From an uncultured Mailhella sp. (GTDB lineage: Bacteria; Desulfobacterota; Desulfovibrionia; Desulfovibrionales; Desulfovibrionaceae): a stretch of 5,337 nt of DNA. The translations under genes were made by a program, and so were the position numbers. Location: contig CAJTMS010000079.1 of NCBI GenBank assembly GCA_910577155.1, positions 1 through 5,337 on the forward strand. The letters are read 5' to 3'. Shown one piece after another: positions 1 through 5,337 of this stretch (its first letter is position 1; each line of letters opens with the position of its first letter). The notes below the pieces were generated by a model. That model was not told where the DNA came from. It saw only the letters and a program-made list of their open reading frames with translations, and did no database searches.

Positions 1-28
1 AACTATTATAAGTGATTAGAGGAAAATT

Positions 29-958
29 ATGGCTGGTTCATATAAGGATTACTATAAAATTTTGGAAGTGAGCAGAAATGCAACAACAGAAGAAATTGAT
101 AAATCATATAAAAAGCTTGCACGTAAATATCACCCGGATTTAAATCAGGGCGACAGCAAAGCGGAAGAAAAGTTCAAAGAGGTCAATGAAGCTCATGAAG
201 TCTTGAAAGATCCGCAAAAACGTAAGCTCTATGACCAGCTTGGACCAAATTGGAAGGACGGACAAAACTTTCAGGGTGCCCCCGGTTTTGAAAACTTCCA
301 GTTTAATTTTCAGGGAGGTCAAGGCGGTTTTGGCGGCGGTGATTTTAGTGATTTCTTTGAAATGCTCTTCGGTCAGCATGGAGGTTTTGGCGGGGGCGGC
401 TTTGGCGGCGGTTTTGGCGGCGGTCAGCGCCAGCGCAGAGGTCAGGATGTTGAAGCCGTTGTGGAGGTAAGCTTGGAAGAAGCACATAAGGGCGGACCAA
501 AAAGCTTTACCCTGAATATGCCTGAAGGACCAAAATCCCTCAAAGTAAATATTCCTGCCGGGGTCAAAAACGGAGCAAAACTTCGTCTGGCAGGACAGGG
601 AAGAGCCGGAACACCGAACGGTGATTTATATTTGTCAGTGCATTATGCGGTTCATCCGAAATTTAAAAGCGATGGATTTGATATCAGCTGTCAAATGTAT
701 ATTAAACCGGCAGAAGCTGTTTTTGGAACAAAGCTCCGTGTCCCCACCCTTGAGGGAGAAGTGGAGCTCAAAATTCCTGCAGGAATAAAGAGCGGCAAAA
801 AACTCCGCCTGAAGGGCAAAGGCATTGGTGCAAAAGGTGATGAATATGTCGTTATCGACATTGATACACCGGAATTAGCAGCTATGACCGAAAAAGAAAA
901 AGTATTATGGGAAGAGCTTGCACGGTTAAGCGCTCAAAATGGGAAGGAAAGGAATTAA
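29..958 (+). CDS. cbpA: CbpA-type DnaJ co-chaperone (J-domain protein without zinc finger)
   Basis: A 309-residue class B J-protein that would stimulate the ATPase of DnaK and hand it unfolded or aggregated clients in the cytoplasm. The J domain spans about residues 6-72, with the essential HPD triad at 35-37 and the KFKEVNEAHEVL and KRKLYDQLG helices. A Gly/Phe-rich linker follows (about 82-133). Two beta-rich client-binding domains come next (about 140-212 and 213-280), each with the IPAG(V/I)K..KLRL signature (175-187 and 249-261). A short C-terminal helix (about 282-300) probably dimerises. The CxxCxGxG zinc repeats of DnaJ are absent (the only Cys is 221), so it is CbpA-like; its length is near the 306 residues I recall for E. 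coli CbpA. GAGGA at 19-23 lies 5 bases before the ATG. It is followed after 1 base by a CbpM-like gene, which supports the CbpA call over a generic dnaJ. Confidence 0.95.
   Translation: MAGSYKDYYKILEVSRNATTEEIDKSYKKLARKYHPDLNQGDSKAEEKFKEVNEAHEVLKDPQKRKLYDQLGPNWKDGQNFQGAPGFENFQFNFQGGQGGFGGGDFSDFFEMLFGQHGGFGGGGFGGGFGGGQRQRRGQDVEAVVEVSLEEAHKGGPKSFTLNMPEGPKSLKVNIPAGVKNGAKLRLAGQGRAGTPNGDLYLSVHYAVHPKFKSDGFDISCQMYIKPAEAVFGTKLRVPTLEGEVELKIPAGIKSGKKLRLKGKGIGAKGDEYVVIDIDTPELAAMTEKEKVLWEELARLSAQNGKERN
383..423 (+). repeat. Short imperfect GGTTTTGGCGG repeats coding the Gly/Phe linker
   Basis: About three tandem units of the type GG(C/T)TTTGGCGG occur here, and a further copy lies near 325-338. They encode FGGG runs in the Gly/Phe linker of the J-protein. 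Such repeats can gain or lose units by slippage without shifting the frame when changes are multiples of three. They also make the reverse strand unusually open in other frames, so long reverse-strand reading frames here are artefacts. Confidence 0.6.
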
Positions 959-959
959 T

Positions 960-1241
960 ATGGGACAAGCTGATTATACCTTTCTTAGCTTTGTACAATT
1001 TGTACAGGAAGCGGAAATTGAAGAAAAAAAATGTCAGGAATATATCGATATTGGCTGGCTGCAGCCGGTAGAAAATGAAAAATTTTTATTTAGCCCGGAT
1101 GATATTTTTAAAGTCCGTAAAGCAGAACGGCTTTGCCGGGATTTTGAAATACCTTGTCATGCAGGAGCAATGATTGTTGATTTGCTCGAAAAAATTGATG
1201 ATTTGGAAAATCAATTGGCACAATTAAAAAATCTTGAATAA
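960..1241 (+). CDS. cbpM: CbpM-like chaperone modulator (MerR-fold HTH plus C-terminal coiled coil)
   Basis: A 93-residue protein resembling CbpM, which in E. coli binds the J domain of CbpA and inhibits its co-chaperone activity. Visible are an N-terminal strand (YTFLSFVQFVQ), a MerR-like helical part with YIDIGWLQP at 28-36 and FSPDDIFKVRKAERL at 44-58, a DFEIP turn at 61-65, and a C-terminal amphipathic coiled coil (about 70-92, LLEKIDDLENQLAQLKNL). The pattern G-[LVW]-x-P, then F-x-D, then a basic helix, then a hydrophobic heptad tail follows E. coli CbpM as I remember it. An in-frame ATG at 939 lies inside cbpA, but the ATG at 960 has AGGAA at 950-954 five bases upstream and a residue-2 onward match to the family, so 960 is preferred. 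It starts 1 base after the cbpA stop codon, which suggests translational coupling. The inhibitory role is inferred from family and position, not shown. Confidence 0.85.
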   Translation: MGQADYTFLSFVQFVQEAEIEEKKCQEYIDIGWLQPVENEKFLFSPDDIFKVRKAERLCRDFEIPCHAGAMIVDLLEKIDDLENQLAQLKNLE

Positions 1242-1256
1242 CTTGAGGAAAAATAT

Positions 1257-3878
1257 ATGGATATTAATAGATTAACCCAAAAAGCACAAGAAGCGTTCTC
1301 TTCTGCCCAAAGCATAGCCTTTGCAAGGGAGCATCAGGAAATTGATGCAGAACATCTGGTCTATGCTTTTTTGGAACAGGAAAATGGACTTATTCCGTCT
1401 ATTTTGCAAAGAATGAACGTGAATGTCGGACAATTAAAACAGGATGTTGACCAAATTTTGAATAAGCGCCCACGGGTAAGCGGTGCCGGCAGTGACATGC
1501 AGAGCATACACGTGACAACCCGTGTGAATAAAGCCCTTGCTCAGGCAGAAATGCTCGCAAGAAAAATGAATGATGAATATATCAGCGTTGAGCATATTTT
1601 TCATGAAATTATCGGACCAAATCCCAGTGGTTTGCTTGGGGATGTGTTCAGAAAACACGGTATCGATCAGACGCGCTTTATGAAAGCAACCGAGGAACTT
1701 CGCGGACCGCACAGGATTACCGGTCCAAACCCGGAAGAAACTTTTGAAGCACTTTCTAAATATGGACGTGATTTAGTTGAAGCTGCCGGCAAAGGCAAAC
1801 TTGACCCGGTTATTGGGCGTGATCAGGAAATACGCCGTACTATTCGTATTCTTTCACGGCGCACAAAGAATAATCCGGTTCTTATCGGGGAAGCAGGGGT
1901 TGGTAAAACAGCTATTGTGGAAGGTTTAGCTCACCGTATTGTTAAAGGTGATGTGCCTGAAAGTTTGAAAAATAAACGGTTAATTGCTCTTGATATGGGT
2001 TCGCTCATTGCCGGGGCAAAATACCGCGGCGAATTTGAAGAACGGTTAAAAGCTGTTTTGTCAGAAGTGGAAAAATCAGAAGGGCAAATTATTCTCTTTA
2101 TTGATGAACTGCATACCATTGTCGGAGCAGGAAAAACAGAAGGATCCATGGACGCCGGCAATTTGCTCAAGCCCATGCTTGCCCGCGGTGAACTGCACTG
2201 CATTGGAGCAACAACCATTGATGAATACCGCAAATACATTGAAAAAGACCCTGCTCTGGAACGCCGTTTCCAACCTGTTATGGTTGACGAACCAAGTCAG
2301 GAAGATGCCATTTCTATTCTGCGCGGCTTGAAAGATAAATTTGAACTTCACCATGGCGTACGGATTAGCGACTCTGCCATTGTTGAAGCCGTCATGCTTG
2401 GCATTCGGTATATCCCGGATCGTCAATTGCCTGATAAAGCTATTGATATTATTGATGAAGCTGCCGCAATGATACGGACAGAAATTGACAGCCTGCCCAC
2501 AGAACTTGATGAAGCAAACCGAAAAGTCATGCAGCTGGAAATTGAAAAAGAAGCCTTGCGCCGTGAAACAGATGCAGCGTCCATGCAGCGTTTGCAGCGT
2601 CTTGAAGGGGAACTTTCCGAGCTGAAAGCAAAACAAACCATGCTCCGTGAACAATGGGAAAAGGAAAAAGGCTCCATTGATACAGTCCGCAAAATCAAAG
2701 AAGATATTGAAAAAACTAATTTTGCCATTGCAGAAGCAGAACGTAATTATGATTTGGAAAAAGCTGCAAAACTCAAATATTCAACCTTGCTTGACTTACA
2801 AAAACAACTTGCAAGTTTTGAAAAAAAGGAAGGCATAGACGCAGCTTCTGAATCCAATTTGCTTAAAGAAGAAGTCCGTCCCGATGATGTGGCTAATATT
2901 GTGGCAAAATGGACAGGTATTCCTGTTACGCGTCTTTTGCAGTCAGAACGGGAAAAACTGCTTGCCCTTCCTGAAACCCTGCATAAACGTGTCGTTGGAC
3001 AGGATGAAGCGGTACAGGTTGTGGCTGACGCAGTTCTTCGTGCGAGAGCAGGGCTTTCTGACCCTATGCGTCCCCTTGCTTCTTTTATTTTTTTGGGACC
3101 TACCGGCGTTGGAAAAACGGAACTTTGCAAAGCCCTTGCAGAAGCTCTTTTTGATACGGAAGACAATATGGTGCGTCTTGATATGAGCGAATACATGGAA
3201 AAACATTCGGTTTCACGCCTTATTGGCGCGCCTCCGGGATATATCGGTTACGATGAAGGCGGACAATTGACAGAGGCTGTTCGCCGTAAGCCCTATTCCG
3301 TTGTTTTGCTTGATGAAATTGAAAAAGCTCACCCGGATGTATTCAATACCATGCTCCAGCTTCTTGATGACGGACGGCTCACAGACAGTCAGGGCAGAAC
3401 TGTCGATTTTCGTAATACCATTATCATTATGACCTCTAATATCGGCTCAGCTATGATTTTGGAAGGCATCAAAGAAGACGGCTCTTTTGCAGACGGTTTG
3501 AAAGAAAAAGTCATGGCACAGTTAAAGCAGTTTTTCCGTCCTGAATTTTTAAACCGTGTGGATGAAACTGTCATGTTTTCACCTCTCCTTGAAAATCAAG
3601 TGGTTGCTATTGTTGATGTTTTACTTGGTCGTTTGCGCAAACGCCTTGCAGAACATAAAATTGAACTGGAACTTACTGACGAAGCAAAACGCTTTATTGC
3701 CCATGAAGCCTATGACCCTGCTTATGGGGCAAGACCTCTGAAGCGATATTTGCAAAATGAATTGGAAACCCGCCTTGCCCGCGGTATTATCAGTGGTCAA
3801 ATCCCTGATAAATGTAAGGTTGTGATTAAAAAAATCGACGATGAGTTCGAGCCATTGACTTTTGAAGTAATCAGCTAA
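1257..3878 (+). CDS. clpB: ClpB, Hsp100 AAA+ protein disaggregase
   Basis: An 873-residue cytoplasmic hexameric ATPase that pulls polypeptides out of aggregates together with DnaK. Domains in order: double Clp-N repeat (about 1-150); AAA1 with Walker A GEAGVGKT (211-218), pore loop KYRGEF with Tyr256, Walker B ILFIDE (279-284) and paired arginine fingers 336-337; a long charged coiled-coil middle domain (about 410-530) that separates ClpB from ClpA and ClpX; AAA2 with Walker A GPTGVGKT (614-621), pore loop GYIGY (661-665), Walker B VVLLDE (682-687), sensor 1 TSN (726-728), arginine finger in FLNRVDE (767) and sensor 2 GARPLKR (824-830). No IGL/IGF-type ClpP docking loop is seen in AAA2, as expected for ClpB. 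All catalytic residues look intact; the length is slightly above the 857 I recall for E. coli. GAGGA at 1245-1249 lies 7 bases before the ATG. Fifteen bases separate it from cbpM, so it shares that transcript. Confidence 0.99.
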   Translation: MDINRLTQKAQEAFSSAQSIAFAREHQEIDAEHLVYAFLEQENGLIPSILQRMNVNVGQLKQDVDQILNKRPRVSGAGSDMQSIHVTTRVNKALAQAEMLARKMNDEYISVEHIFHEIIGPNPSGLLGDVFRKHGIDQTRFMKATEELRGPHRITGPNPEETFEALSKYGRDLVEAAGKGKLDPVIGRDQEIRRTIRILSRRTKNNPVLIGEAGVGKTAIVEGLAHRIVKGDVPESLKNKRLIALDMGSLIAGAKYRGEFEERLKAVLSEVEKSEGQIILFIDELHTIVGAGKTEGSMDAGNLLKPMLARGELHCIGATTIDEYRKYIEKDPALERRFQPVMVDEPSQEDAISILRGLKDKFELHHGVRISDSAIVEAVMLGIRYIPDRQLPDKAIDIIDEAAAMIRTEIDSLPTELDEANRKVMQLEIEKEALRRETDAASMQRLQRLEGELSELKAKQTMLREQWEKEKGSIDTVRKIKEDIEKTNFAIAEAERNYDLEKAAKLKYSTLLDLQKQLASFEKKEGIDAASESNLLKEEVRPDDVANIVAKWTGIPVTRLLQSEREKLLALPETLHKRVVGQDEAVQVVADAVLRARAGLSDPMRPLASFIFLGPTGVGKTELCKALAEALFDTEDNMVRLDMSEYMEKHSVSRLIGAPPGYIGYDEGGQLTEAVRRKPYSVVLLDEIEKAHPDVFNTMLQLLDDGRLTDSQGRTVDFRNTIIIMTSNIGSAMILEGIKEDGSFADGLKEKVMAQLKQFFRPEFLNRVDETVMFSPLLENQVVAIVDVLLGRLRKRLAEHKIELELTDEAKRFIAHEAYDPAYGARPLKRYLQNELETRLARGIISGQIPDKCKVVIKKIDDEFEPLTFEVIS

Positions 3879-3884
3879 ATAATG

Positions 3885-3922
3885 AGGAAAAAAGGTGTAA
3901 AACCGCCTTTTTTCCTTTGCCT
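3885..3922 (+). terminator. Intrinsic terminator after clpB (A-tract/U-tract hairpin)
   Basis: A perfect 11-bp inverted repeat, AGGAAAAAAGG (3885-3895) and CCTTTTTTCCT (3906-3916), can be extended by a T-G wobble and a G-C pair to 13 bp with loop TAAAAC (3898-3903). It begins 6 bases after the clpB stop. The U-tract sits mostly inside the 3' arm, and because the 5' arm carries the matching A-tract the hairpin could work on both strands. It probably ends the cbpA-cbpM-clpB message, perhaps with some read-through because the sequence after the stem (TTGCC) is not U-rich. Confidence 0.75.
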
Positions 3923-3945
3923 TTATCAAAAAAATAGCTTATACT
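3917..3945 (+). promoter_or_regulatory. Sigma70-like promoter of the cyclophilin gene
   Basis: TTGCCT (3917-3922, 4 of 6 matches to TTGACA) and TATACT (3940-3945, 5 of 6 to TATAAT) are separated by exactly 17 bases. Transcription would begin near 3952 and leave a leader of about 20 bases before the ATG at 3973. The -35 box starts on the base after the clpB terminator stem, which fits a separate transcription unit for the isomerase. No operator-like repeat is visible. Confidence 0.6.
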
Positions 3946-3972
3946 GACAAAAATATTGCTTGGAGAATGCCC

Positions 3973-4542
3973 ATGCGTATACTATTATTATGCTTGACAC
4001 TTATGCTTTTTACAGTAGGAAATGCTCAAGCAGGAGGAAAACCTGTGATTAAATTGACAACAACTATGGGTGATATTGTTCTTGAACTGAACCCGGAAAA
4101 AGCCCCCATTACTTCTGCCAACTTTGAACAATATGTGAAAGACGGCTTCTATGACGGGCTTATTTTTCACCGTGTAATTGACGGTTTTATGATTCAAGGC
4201 GGTGGTTTTGACGCTGATATGAACCAAAAAGAAACTCGCCAGCCTATTCAAAATGAGGCTGATAACGGGCTTCCCAATGATAAATATACTATTGCCATGG
4301 CTCGTACCCAAGACCCCCATTCTGCCACAGGACAATTTTTTATCAATGTTAAAGATAATGATTTCTTGAATTTCAGAGCTCCAACTCTTGCCGGCTGGGG
4401 CTATGCCGTTTTCGGTAAAGTTGTGGAAGGAAAAGACGTTGTAGACGCGATTGCGAAAGTGAAAACCGGAAGCCGTGGTTTCTTTGATGATGTGCCTAAA
4501 GAAACAGTTGTGATTACAAAAGCGGAAATTATTTCCAAATAA
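3973..4542 (+). CDS. Cyclophilin-type peptidyl-prolyl cis-trans isomerase, predicted periplasmic
   Basis: A 189-residue cyclophilin that would interconvert cis and trans Xaa-Pro bonds in folding proteins. Residues 1-20 look like a signal peptide: Arg2, hydrophobic core LLLCLTLMLF, then NAQA before GG, a good signal peptidase I site; Cys7 is too early and in poor context for a lipobox. The mature part is a complete single cyclophilin domain: FHRVIDGFMIQGGGF (65-79) with catalytic Arg67 and Gln75, AMAR (108-111), SATGQFFIN (117-125) with the active-site Phe pair, GWGYAVFGKVVEG (141-153). GGAG at 3962-3965 is 7 bases from the ATG at 3973 but only 1 base from the in-frame ATG at 3967, so the later start is preferred. 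The domain resembles both E. coli PpiA and PpiB; the signal peptide favours a PpiA-like role, so I leave the symbol open. It has its own promoter and terminator, downstream of clpB. Confidence 0.95.
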   Translation: MRILLLCLTLMLFTVGNAQAGGKPVIKLTTTMGDIVLELNPEKAPITSANFEQYVKDGFYDGLIFHRVIDGFMIQGGGFDADMNQKETRQPIQNEADNGLPNDKYTIAMARTQDPHSATGQFFINVKDNDFLNFRAPTLAGWGYAVFGKVVEGKDVVDAIAKVKTGSRGFFDDVPKETVVITKAEIISK

Positions 4543-4547
4543 AAATT

Positions 4548-4570
4548 GCCCCTCATCGAGGGGCTTTTTT
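4548..4570 (+). terminator. Intrinsic terminator of the cyclophilin gene
   Basis: A 7-bp GC-rich perfect stem, GCCCCTC (4548-4554) and GAGGGGC (4558-4564), closes the loop ATC and is followed directly by six T (4565-4570). It lies 5 bases after the stop codon at 4540-4542. This is a textbook Rho-independent terminator. Confidence 0.93.
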
Positions 4571-4669
4571 ATGGGGGCTTACTGATAATGCCAATGGTGT
4601 TAACGCAGCAGAAAAATAAAATAAAGAAAATATTGAGAGCTCATCATAGAGCTATACGATAATACATAG
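4571..4669. other. Intergenic stretch with no intact gene
   Basis: AT-rich sequence without a convincing gene. The longest start-to-stop frame is about 25 codons from the ATG at 4588 and has no ribosome binding site. TTGAGA (4633-4638) and GATAAT (4658-4663) could be promoter boxes for + strand transcription, but the 19-base spacer is poor. AGAGCT occurs twice in this spacer (4636-4641 and 4648-4653). Confidence 0.4.
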
Positions 4670-4770
4670 GAGAAATCCGATACAGTACGTAAAAGTGAAA
4701 AAGCAAAACTTTTCGCAGAAATAAGGCAGAATCACGCGAAGAATACCATATAAAACGTATTATTGAATAA
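4670..4770 (+). pseudogene. Possible decayed coding remnant (two short frames, MntR-like N-terminus suspected)
   Basis: The frame from 4670 to the stop at 4751-4753 reads KSEKAKLFAEIRQNHAKN-like protein without any start codon. The next frame over, 4735-4770, reads REEYHIKRIIE and then stops. Joined by a -1 shift near 4738 they give a pattern like the lead-in helix of DtxR-family MntR repressors (…F…R..HA.E..EDY.E.I..LI). That likeness is from memory and short. AGGAG at 4668-4672 precedes it at a distance normal for a Shine-Dalgarno, but no ATG, GTG or TTG follows at the right place in this frame. Either a dead gene fragment or chance AT-rich sequence; probability of a true remnant perhaps one in four. 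Confidence 0.25.
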
Positions 4771-4796
4771 ACAATACTGTAATGACAATGCTTTTT

Positions 4797-5204
4797 TTAT
4801 TGCCAGACATTATTTTTATAATGATTCAACAGCCATGAAAAAAGCGCATTGTATTCTGAAATATAACTCACACCGTCATAAACAATAGGCGCGCCTTCTT
4901 TCACCCATTGTTTGACCGTATAGCGGCTGCGCCCAAATATTTTACAAATAATTTCCAGATTGCGTAAATGGATGGGGGTAATGGAATAACACCATGTTAA
5001 CGGTTTATGATGTTCCTGAAAAGTGTAAATCGGGCTATGGATAAACATATCCTCCGGATTTGATTTTTCATACAAGAACTCTGTTTCATTTTGGGAGTTG
5101 GTATACGGATAAGCAAAAAAAGAAGATTGTTGGGGCGTTGTGGCAGAGTTTTTTTTAGAGGATTTGTTTTTGGGGCTGGTTGATACAAAAGCGGATTTTT
5201 TCAT
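4797..5204 (-). CDS. Small helix-turn-helix protein with disordered N-terminus, function unknown
   Basis: A 135-residue protein I cannot name. Residues 1-35 are rich in Ser, Lys, Thr, Asn and Gln and look disordered. The middle (about 36-75) has many aromatics and no recognised motif. The C-terminal part (about 80-130) reads as a small winged-helix or excisionase/MerR-like DNA-binding domain: LEIICKIFGRSRYTVKQWVK (83-102), then EGAPIVYDG, then aromatic ISEYNALFSWLLNHY. The order 'helix, G-x-S-x-x-T-V-x-x-W, E-G-A-P, Y-x-S/D, W-L' is shared by terminase small-subunit Nu1-type and excisionase-type domains, so phage origin is possible, but no other phage gene is nearby. GAGGA (complement of 5211-5215) lies 6 bases before the ATG, and a strong promoter lies upstream, so I believe it is expressed. 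DNA binding is inferred; target and role are unknown. No clear terminator follows its stop. Confidence 0.8.
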   Translation of the reverse strand: MKKSAFVSTSPKNKSSKKNSATTPQQSSFFAYPYTNSQNETEFLYEKSNPEDMFIHSPIYTFQEHHKPLTWCYSITPIHLRNLEIICKIFGRSRYTVKQWVKEGAPIVYDGVSYISEYNALFSWLLNHYKNNVWQ

Positions 5205-5242
5205 ATGTTTTCCTCACTATTCTTTTAGACATGATAAGTTAT

Positions 5243-5255
5243 AAGATATTATCTT
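5243..5255. promoter_or_regulatory. Operator-like palindrome over the -10 box
   Basis: AAGATA (5243-5248) and TATCTT (5250-5255) form a perfect 6-bp inverted repeat around one central base and cover the whole -10 box of the - strand promoter. A wider pair, GACAT (5228-5232) and ATGTC (5271-5275), brackets the same promoter, although with a slightly different centre. Protein binding here would block RNA polymerase, so autorepression by the adjacent HTH protein is possible. In DNA this AT-rich a 6-bp arm can also occur by chance. Confidence 0.35.
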
Positions 5256-5277
5256 TTTAAATTCGATAATATGTCAA
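5248..5277 (-). promoter_or_regulatory. Sigma70-like promoter of the - strand HTH gene
   Basis: Read on the - strand, a perfect TTGACA (complement of 5272-5277) is followed after 18 bases by GATAAT (complement of 5248-5253, 5 of 6 matches). The start of transcription would fall near 5241, leaving a leader of about 36 bases to the ATG at 5204. This is the best -35 box in the window. Confidence 0.65.
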
Positions 5278-5337
5278 GTTAAAAAATAAAAATTGTTAAT
5301 AAATTTAAGTAGTTAATTATAAAAATAACCTATAACT
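5278..5337. other. AT-rich end of window, no feature seen
   Basis: Very AT-rich sequence with no reading frame, hairpin or repeat that I can support. It lies upstream of the - strand gene and may contain an A/T-rich UP-like segment for its promoter. Confidence 0.4.

Noticed and set aside
4..9. TATTAT as a -10 box for the cbpA operon
   Set aside because: The matching -35 region would lie outside the window, and one AT-rich hexamer alone is not enough evidence.
140..487. Long - strand reading frame opposite cbpA
   Set aside because: It is the shadow of the Gly/Phe-rich coding repeats on the + strand, has a low-complexity Ala/Lys/Thr-rich product and no ribosome binding site.
939..959. Earlier ATG (939) as the start of the CbpM-like gene
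   Set aside because: It lies inside cbpA without a well-placed Shine-Dalgarno, and the extra residues MGRKGIN do not fit the family; the ATG at 960 has both.
1680..1682. Internal start giving a short ClpB lacking the N domain (like E. coli ClpB-80)
   Set aside because: The in-frame ATG at codon 142 is near the expected place but has no Shine-Dalgarno before it, so an internal start is not supported.
2076..2654. 192-codon - strand frame inside clpB
   Set aside because: It overlaps the strongly conserved AAA1 and middle-domain coding region of clpB and its product resembles no protein family; a codon-bias shadow.
4588..4662. 25-codon small ORF after the isomerase terminator
   Set aside because: No ribosome binding site, no clear promoter and a Lys/Arg/His-rich product typical of AT-rich random sequence.
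4779..4805. Hairpin at the 3' end of the - strand gene (GGCAAT / ATTGTC) as a terminator
   Set aside because: Only 6 weak pairs including a wobble, a 9-base loop, overlap with the stop codon and no U-tract afterwards on the - strand.

Overview
The window carries a compact protein-quality-control locus on the + strand: a DnaJ/CbpA-type co-chaperone, a CbpM-like MerR-fold modulator and the ClpB disaggregase. These are followed by a separately promoted, apparently exported cyclophilin. After a gap of about 225 bases comes a small helix-turn-helix gene on the - strand that I do not recognise by name. The order J-protein / small MerR-like protein / ClpB / peptidyl-prolyl isomerase is one I recall from Desulfovibrio and relatives (Desulfobacterota). 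The DNA is moderately AT-rich by eye (coding near the low-to-mid 40s % GC, intergenic lower), so a low-GC member of the Desulfovibrionaceae is my best guess. This rests on gene order and protein resemblance recalled from memory, not on a search.

Layout. Bases 1-28 hold the ribosome binding site of the first gene; its promoter is mostly or wholly upstream of the window. cbpA (29-958), cbpM (960-1241) and clpB (1257-3878) are separated by only 1 and 15 bases, each with a good Shine-Dalgarno, so they almost certainly form one transcript. A strong A-rich/T-rich hairpin (3885-3916) follows clpB, and a sigma70-like promoter begins at the next base and drives the cyclophilin gene (3973-4542), which ends in a textbook intrinsic terminator (4548-4570). 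Bases 4571-4796 hold no intact gene; a frame-interrupted stretch at 4670-4770 looks like decayed coding sequence. The - strand gene (5204-4797) has its own promoter with a perfect TTGACA -35 box and a palindrome over the -10 box. The last 60 bases are very AT-rich and show nothing I can name.

How it works together. ClpB threads aggregated proteins through its central pore; Hsp70 (DnaK, not in this window) is recruited to aggregates by J-domain proteins such as CbpA; CbpM binds the J domain of CbpA in E. coli and damps it. Co-transcription of all three would fix the ratio of disaggregase, targeting co-chaperone and brake. The cyclophilin carries a predicted signal peptide and would act in the periplasm, so it is related by theme (folding) rather than by compartment. 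I see no CRISPR array, tRNA, rRNA, insertion sequence or obviously new multi-gene system. The least explained parts are the - strand HTH gene with its operator-like promoter and the eroded gap next to it.
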